Of a DNA stretch of 64,000 nt, positions 60,279 to 64,000 are shown piece by piece (position 1 is the stretch's first letter; every line of letters starts with the position of its first letter). The notes beneath the pieces were generated by a model. The model had not been told where the DNA came from. It worked only from the letters and a program-made list of their open reading frames with translations, and did no database searches. Position numbers and translations under genes: made by a program. This DNA is from Vickermania ingenoplastis (lineage: Eukaryota; Euglenozoa; Kinetoplastea; Trypanosomatida; Trypanosomatidae): positions 17,501 to 81,500 of the forward strand of contig VFSE01000164.1 in the NCBI GenBank assembly GCA_010157825.1, given 5' to 3'.

Positions 60279-60827
60279 TTAGCCAATGATGACGGGGTCC
60301 GCTTCATCGTTGTTGGAGAAGATGAGAGCCGTTTCGCCATTTCCATCTTTCATGAGGCGCCAGGCAAACGCCGGCAGTTTCTTTCCGGAGAGAAATGGAT
60401 CCATGTAGGTGTGGGTGAGCGGCGAGCGCCTTCCGTCTCCGCCCTCCTTTCCTACCGCCTGCAGCAGCTTCGTCAGGCAATACGTGGTCCCCTCCCCGTT
60501 GCCGAAGCGAATACATACAGACCCGCCGTCGGTCGGGAGCTGCACTGCATGGGCGGGCCGCAGCGAGCTGCAGAGCGAGCCGTTGATGTATATGGGAACG
60601 CCGCTCGCCCAGAGGGTGAGGCAAAGAACGCCGTGCGGGGGCACACAGTACACCTCACTAACGAGCACCTCCTCCCGGCCAGGGAAGGCGCTGGAGCGGG
60701 GGATGGGCACAACGTCGGGATTCAGAAGCACGTCGCATATTCCTGGCTCAAAGCCAAAGCGAAGCCGCTGGCCCACAAGGATGCTGACCTCTGTTGGTAC
60801 ATGCGAGAACAAGCCGCGAGGAGGCAT
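60279..60827 (-). CDS. Hypothetical beta-rich protein, 182 aa
   Basis: The family is not recognised. The start at 60827 (MPPRGLFSHVPTEV) is preferred because the upstream in-frame stretch is hydrophobic UTR-like sequence. The protein alternates hydrophobic strands and turns (VSILVGQRLRFGFEPG, GVLCLTLWASGVPIYINGSL, GSVCIRFGNGEGTTYCLTKL), suggesting a compact beta sandwich. It ends NNDEADPVIIG. No signal peptide, membrane segment or catalytic motif is seen. A GCT repeat starts right after its stop. Confidence 0.65.
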   Translation of the reverse strand: MPPRGLFSHVPTEVSILVGQRLRFGFEPGICDVLLNPDVVPIPRSSAFPGREEVLVSEVYCVPPHGVLCLTLWASGVPIYINGSLCSSLRPAHAVQLPTDGGSVCIRFGNGEGTTYCLTKLLQAVGKEGGDGRRSPLTHTYMDPFLSGKKLPAFAWRLMKDGNGETALIFSNNDEADPVIIG

Positions 60828-61164
60828 GGCGACAAAAAATGAAAAAAAAAATCCAATGGAATGATCTGTTTCAAGGGGTATGGCCAGCAAGCACGCGCAA
60901 TGAATGATGGAGCAGTCGTCGGAAGACAACTACAAGAGAATACAAGATAAATTGGAGCAAAAAAAAAAAAAAGATACGAGATATCGAAGAGGAATGCAAC
61001 GTAAAGATAAATATTATATAATCCAAAGACAGAAACAGGTGAAAGAGCAGTACGCCCATGAGAAACACGACGGGCATCAATTGTGGGATCGCCCACAGAG
61101 ACTGGGCTACTTCTTCTTTTTGAGTCCTTGTGTGTGTTGGTTGGTTGGTTGGTTGCTGTTTGTT

Positions 61165-61195
<31 letters not shown>

Positions 61196-61376
61196 GGGAA
61201 TACATATATAGATTTGTGTGCGTGAACTGCCTTACATCTTCATCCCTCGTTTCTTGGTAGGGCGTGTTGTGTGGGGTGGAGAGTACGCCACACCGCAGCG
61301 CGCCTACCTCTACCCCTCTTTAGTTTGTCCCGCCTCCTTCGCTCAGTGTGCATTACCTTCCTCGGCCGGGGAGACG
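60828..61376. other. Intergenic region
   Basis: It has A-rich plus-strand runs (60834-60850, 60959-60972), a GTTG repeat, and TA and GA repeats (61166-61197). No gene is seen. Confidence 0.4.
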
Positions 61377-61871
61377 TTAAAGCTTTGGCATAGGGAGGTC
61401 CAGGCGCATCTGTCGCTCGCACTGCCTGAATCCCTTCTTCTCGTAGAATGGCGCGCAGTCATCGCAGCAGTCCAAGATGATTTTATAGCAGTTGTTCTCC
61501 TCGGCGCAGCGCTCCAAGGCGTGCAGTAATTGGTGGCCCACGCCTCGTGCTCGATGATCTGGGTGGGTGACGACGTCTTCGATGTGACCCACGTTGCGGC
61601 CACCTCTGAAGAACTTTGGCTCCACCACTAAAGACGCGGTGCCGATGATGCGGCCGGTATTGATGTCGACGGCCACTTTGGTTACTACCCCAAAGGCCTT
61701 GCGGCGTTCGAAGACCCGAACCAGTTCCGCGTCACTCAGCGGTGGCGCTTTGGTGAGATGGGCGAGAAGGTGCAGCACTTGTCGCAGGTCCTCCACGCGA
61801 AGTTCCCGGATCTCATAACCAGCTAGCGGCTTCTGGGTGTTCATCGCCCCCTTTCCCGTATAGCTACTCAT
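61377..61871 (-). CDS. GNA1: Glucosamine 6-phosphate N-acetyltransferase
   Basis: It acetylates glucosamine 6-phosphate with acetyl-CoA on the way to UDP-GlcNAc, which is needed for GPI anchors and N-glycans. The product is 164 aa from the ATG at 61871 (MSSYTGKGAMNTQ); M10 at 61844 is an alternative. GNAT motifs are clear: the GHIEDVVTHPDHRARGVGHQ acetyl-CoA loop (R-x-x-G-x-G type), CYKIILDC, and FYEKKGFRQCERQMRLDL as in other GNA1 enzymes. The C-terminus is MPKL; PKL fits a weak PTS1, agreeing with the glycosomal location reported for the T. brucei enzyme. A splice acceptor 85 bases upstream supports the start. Confidence 0.92.
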   Translation of the reverse strand: MSSYTGKGAMNTQKPLAGYEIRELRVEDLRQVLHLLAHLTKAPPLSDAELVRVFERRKAFGVVTKVAVDINTGRIIGTASLVVEPKFFRGGRNVGHIEDVVTHPDHRARGVGHQLLHALERCAEENNCYKIILDCCDDCAPFYEKKGFRQCERQMRLDLPMPKL

Positions 61872-61956
61872 ACTACGCACGGGTGGTGGAGGGCTGGCTG
61901 GTAAGCAATAGAAACGTTCGATCCGTTCAGGTACGATGTCAGTGACCTGAATTGGG

Positions 61957-62036
61957 CTGTTGTGTCACGCGCCGCAATAAATAATTAGAAGAAGAAAAAA
62001 AAAAAAAAGAGAGAGAGGAAAAGTAGAGAGAGAGAG
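61957..62036 (-). promoter_or_regulatory. Predicted polypyrimidine tract and acceptor for GNA1
   Basis: On the minus strand CT repeats and T14 (61989-62036) are followed by about 30 bases without AG. The first AG is in CACAACAG at 61958-61957, giving an 85-base leader. Confidence 0.55.
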
Positions 62037-62368
62037 AGGAGTACGACAGCAGAAGGATTCAACAAAACGTTGCTGGACTGCCTCTCGCTACACGTACACG
62101 CACACACTTGCTGTGGCGTTCATCCAATGTATACGTAACCTATGGCAGCCACACGCACCAAGGCACCGAATCGCCCCGCCGACTGCCTCTCGTTGTTGAG
62201 ACACTCTCTTCGGACAATCATTACTATTATATAGATATTATGGATGCGAAGACAGCGGAGAGGCGATGTGCAGCCGGAGGCCTCCCTCCTCCTTCTCCTC
62301 CTCTCTGCCTTACGCAAACTCTTCTCCTGCCCCCTCTGTGGCACATACGCGTCGTGTCGCCAACGACG
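62037..62368. other. Intergenic region
   Basis: Spacer and presumed 3'UTR of the nucleoporin. A TAT-rich stretch lies at about 62222-62240. No gene is seen. Confidence 0.4.
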
Positions 62369-64000
62369 CTACCAGGGGCCTCTGGGCGGCATGGTCGGCA
62401 TCCCCGCTCCAACAGAGGCGAGGCTGGAAGGACCGAAGGCAGAGTTGCCAGTAGAAGCGCCGCTGAAGGCACCTTTAGGAACGGCGCCGAACCCCTGCCC
62501 AGGCTGCTGCTGCTGCTGCTGCTGCAGCGGCGCTCCAAACCCACCGCCAAAGCCGCTCGCCCCAAACGCACTAGGGCGCCCAAACGCGGAGCTCCTTCCG
62601 GCGGCCGCAAAGCCTCCCGCTGCAGGTACAGGCGCTGCTGTTGCTCCAGTGCCCATGCCAGCCCCTGGATTTCCAGCATTCAACGGCGTCCCGAACTGTG
62701 AGACGAACATGGGGGGGTTGCCGCCCGCACTGCCGCCGCCCCCTGGGGCCCCAGTAAATGCATCCCCGTACTGCCCAGCAGGGGCAGCAGGCTGGCCAAA
62801 GCCAGGAACGCTTCCAAAAGGGCTGCCAGCCGGAGCAGCACCAGCCGGAGCAGCGCTAGCTGCAGAGGTACCGCTCTGGCCAAAAACCGAGGCATTCCCG
62901 AAGGCGTTGGCAGCAGGGGCAGCAGGCTGGCCAAATGCAGCAGCCTTCCCGAAGGCGTTGGTAGCGGGGGCAGCAGGCTGGCCAAATGCAGGAGCCTTCC
63001 CGAAGGCGTTGGTAGCGGGGGCAGCAGACTGGCCAAATGCAGGAGCCTTGGCGAAGGCGTTGGCAGCGGGGGCAGCAGACTGGCCAAATGCAGGAGCCTT
63101 CCCGAAGGCGTTGACAGCGGGGGCAACTTGGCCAAAGCCAGGAACGCTTCCAAAAGGGCTGCCAGCCGGAGCAGCACCAGCCGGAGCAGCGCTAGCTGCA
63201 GAGGTACCGCTCTGGCCAAAAACCGAGGCATTCCCGAAGGCGTTGGCAGCAGGGGCAGCAGGCTGGCCAAATGCAGCAGCCTTCCCGAAGGCGTTGGCAG
63301 CGGGGGCAGCAACTTCCGACGTCCCCTTCTTCTCTCCCTCCGCTGTACTAGCAGGGGCAGCAGGCTGGCCAAATGCAGGAGCCTTCCCGAAGGCGTTGGC
63401 AGCGGGGGCAGCAGGCTGGTCAAATGCAGGAGCCTTCCCGAAGGCGTTGGCAGCGGGGGCAGCAACTTCCGACGTCCCCTTCTTCTCTCCCTCCGCTGTA
63501 CTAGCAGGAGCAGCAGGCTGGCCAAATGCAGGAGCCTTCCCGAAGGCGTTGGCAGCGGGGGCAGCAGGCTGGCCAAATGCAGGAGCCTTCCCGAAGGCGT
63601 TGGCAGCAGGGGCAGCACCTTCCGACGTCCCCTTCTTCTCTCCCTCCGCCGTACTAGCAGGAGCAGCAGGCTGGCCAAATGCAGGAGCCTTCCCGAAGGC
63701 GTTGGCAGCGGGGGCAGCAGGCTGGCCAAATGCAGGAGCCTTCCCGAAGGCGTTGGCAGCGGGGGCAGCAGGCTGGCCAAATGCAGGAGCCTTCCCGAAG
63801 GCGTTGGCAGCGGGGGCAGCAGGCTGGCCAAATGCAGGAGCCTTCCCGAAGGCGTTGGCAGCAGGGGCAGCAACTTCCGACGTCCCCTTCTTCTCTCCCT
63901 CCGCTGTACTAGCAGGAGCAGCAGGCTGGCCAAATGCAGGAGCCTTCCCGAAGGCGTTGGCAACGGGGGCAGCAGGCTGGCCAAATGCAGGAGCCTTCCC
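62369..64000 (-). CDS. FG-repeat nucleoporin, C-terminal 543 residues (partial)
   Basis: An intrinsically disordered FG protein of the nuclear pore permeability barrier. One frame is open from the window end to a TAG at 62369, and the N-terminus lies outside. The dominant unit is 17 residues (51 bp), AAPAANAFGKAPAFGQP, repeated many times with FG pairs. Four charged spacers STAEGEKKGTSE interrupt it. A longer block of about 170 bp (62799-62965 and 63135-63301) is itself duplicated. The C-terminal 110 residues switch to Gly/Ser-rich sequence with further FG and a Q7 run, ending MPTMPPRGPW. No structured anchor domain is in view, so the specific nucleoporin is not assigned. The FG type is a lysine-rich AFG/FGQ mix. 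Confidence 0.85.
   Translation of the reverse strand, partial: GKAPAFGQPAAPVANAFGKAPAFGQPAAPASTAEGEKKGTSEVAAPAANAFGKAPAFGQPAAPAANAFGKAPAFGQPAAPAANAFGKAPAFGQPAAPAANAFGKAPAFGQPAAPASTAEGEKKGTSEGAAPAANAFGKAPAFGQPAAPAANAFGKAPAFGQPAAPASTAEGEKKGTSEVAAPAANAFGKAPAFDQPAAPAANAFGKAPAFGQPAAPASTAEGEKKGTSEVAAPAANAFGKAAAFGQPAAPAANAFGNASVFGQSGTSAASAAPAGAAPAGSPFGSVPGFGQVAPAVNAFGKAPAFGQSAAPAANAFAKAPAFGQSAAPATNAFGKAPAFGQPAAPATNAFGKAAAFGQPAAPAANAFGNASVFGQSGTSAASAAPAGAAPAGSPFGSVPGFGQPAAPAGQYGDAFTGAPGGGGSAGGNPPMFVSQFGTPLNAGNPGAGMGTGATAAPVPAAGGFAAAGRSSAFGRPSAFGASGFGGGFGAPLQQQQQQQPGQGFGAVPKGAFSGASTGNSAFGPSSLASVGAGMPTMPPRGPW
62799..64000. repeat. 51-bp coding minisatellite with nested duplication
   Basis: A 51-bp unit encoding two FG pairs is repeated with near-perfect identity, for example from 63721 to 63772 and on. 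Units differ mainly at a g/a position. A block of about 170 bp near 62799 recurs at 63135. The array continues beyond the window. Confidence 0.85.

Noticed and set aside
62680-63984. A 434-residue open frame on the minus strand rich in LLHLASLLPPLPTPSGR repeats
   Set aside because: It is a second frame of the 51-bp nucleoporin repeat. The FG-coding frame is continuous, ends in a sensible stop and has a known protein character.
1-64000. tRNA, rRNA, spliced-leader RNA, transposon, LTR or virus-like elements
   Set aside because: I looked for box B-like GGTTCGA, conserved rRNA segments, reverse transcriptase motifs and terminal repeats in the gaps and saw none that I could support. A covariance-model and profile search would be needed to exclude small RNAs.

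Overview
The window looks like nuclear DNA of a trypanosomatid (kinetoplastid protist). About 23 recognisable genes, all intronless, lie on the minus strand in one head-to-tail array. Coding DNA is GC-rich and codon-structured. The gaps between genes are crowded with homopolymers, microsatellites and polypyrimidine tracts. Several genes have a minus-strand polypyrimidine tract followed by a first AG shortly before the ATG, the usual signal for spliced-leader trans-splicing of a polycistronic transcript. The set RACK1, divergent Hsp70, cytosolic malate dehydrogenase, dynein heavy chain, SPX-Pho91 transporter, U5-40K-like WD40 protein and GNA1 matches, as far as I remember, a conserved block of trypanosomatid genomes. 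I cannot name the species.

Layout in transcription order (high to low coordinates): an FG-repeat nucleoporin cut by the window end (62369-64000); GNA1 acetyltransferase with a PTS1-like tail; a small unknown protein; a Ser/Thr kinase with a C-terminal SH3b-like region; two probable mitochondrial proteins; a small acidic protein; a WD40 protein resembling U5-40K; a two-finger CCCH protein; a 4.3 kb gene-free gap; the SPX-Pho91 phosphate transporter; a possible OB-fold protein; a one-TM protein; COG8; an unknown 401-residue protein; a 4216-residue axonemal dynein heavy chain; a tandem pair of ribosomal protein eL14; a tandem pair of malate dehydrogenases; an F-box/LRR protein; a RING protein with SUMO-interaction-like motifs; a 1196-residue IQ-motif protein; an Hsp70 without EEVD; a small unknown; a disrupted unknown gene; and a disrupted RACK1 at the low edge.

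The genes are mostly functionally unrelated, as is normal for kinetoplastid polycistronic units. Themes are flagellum/cytoskeleton (dynein, IQ protein), protein quality control (Hsp70, RING, F-box), trafficking (COG8, nucleoporin), metabolism (MDH pair, GNA1, Pho91) and translation (eL14 pair, RACK1).

The most notable points are the RING-SIM protein (a SUMO-targeted ubiquitin ligase candidate), the kinase with an SH3b-like tail, the mosaic MDH pair, the eL14 copies differing at one base, and a set of frame breaks. Three breaks (F-box, MDH2, WD40) are each one extra base in a six-base G/C run, which points to sequencing or assembly error. The low-coordinate edge (1-2.1 kb) is broken more heavily. 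I found no tRNA, rRNA, CRISPR array, virus-like element or transposon that I can support.
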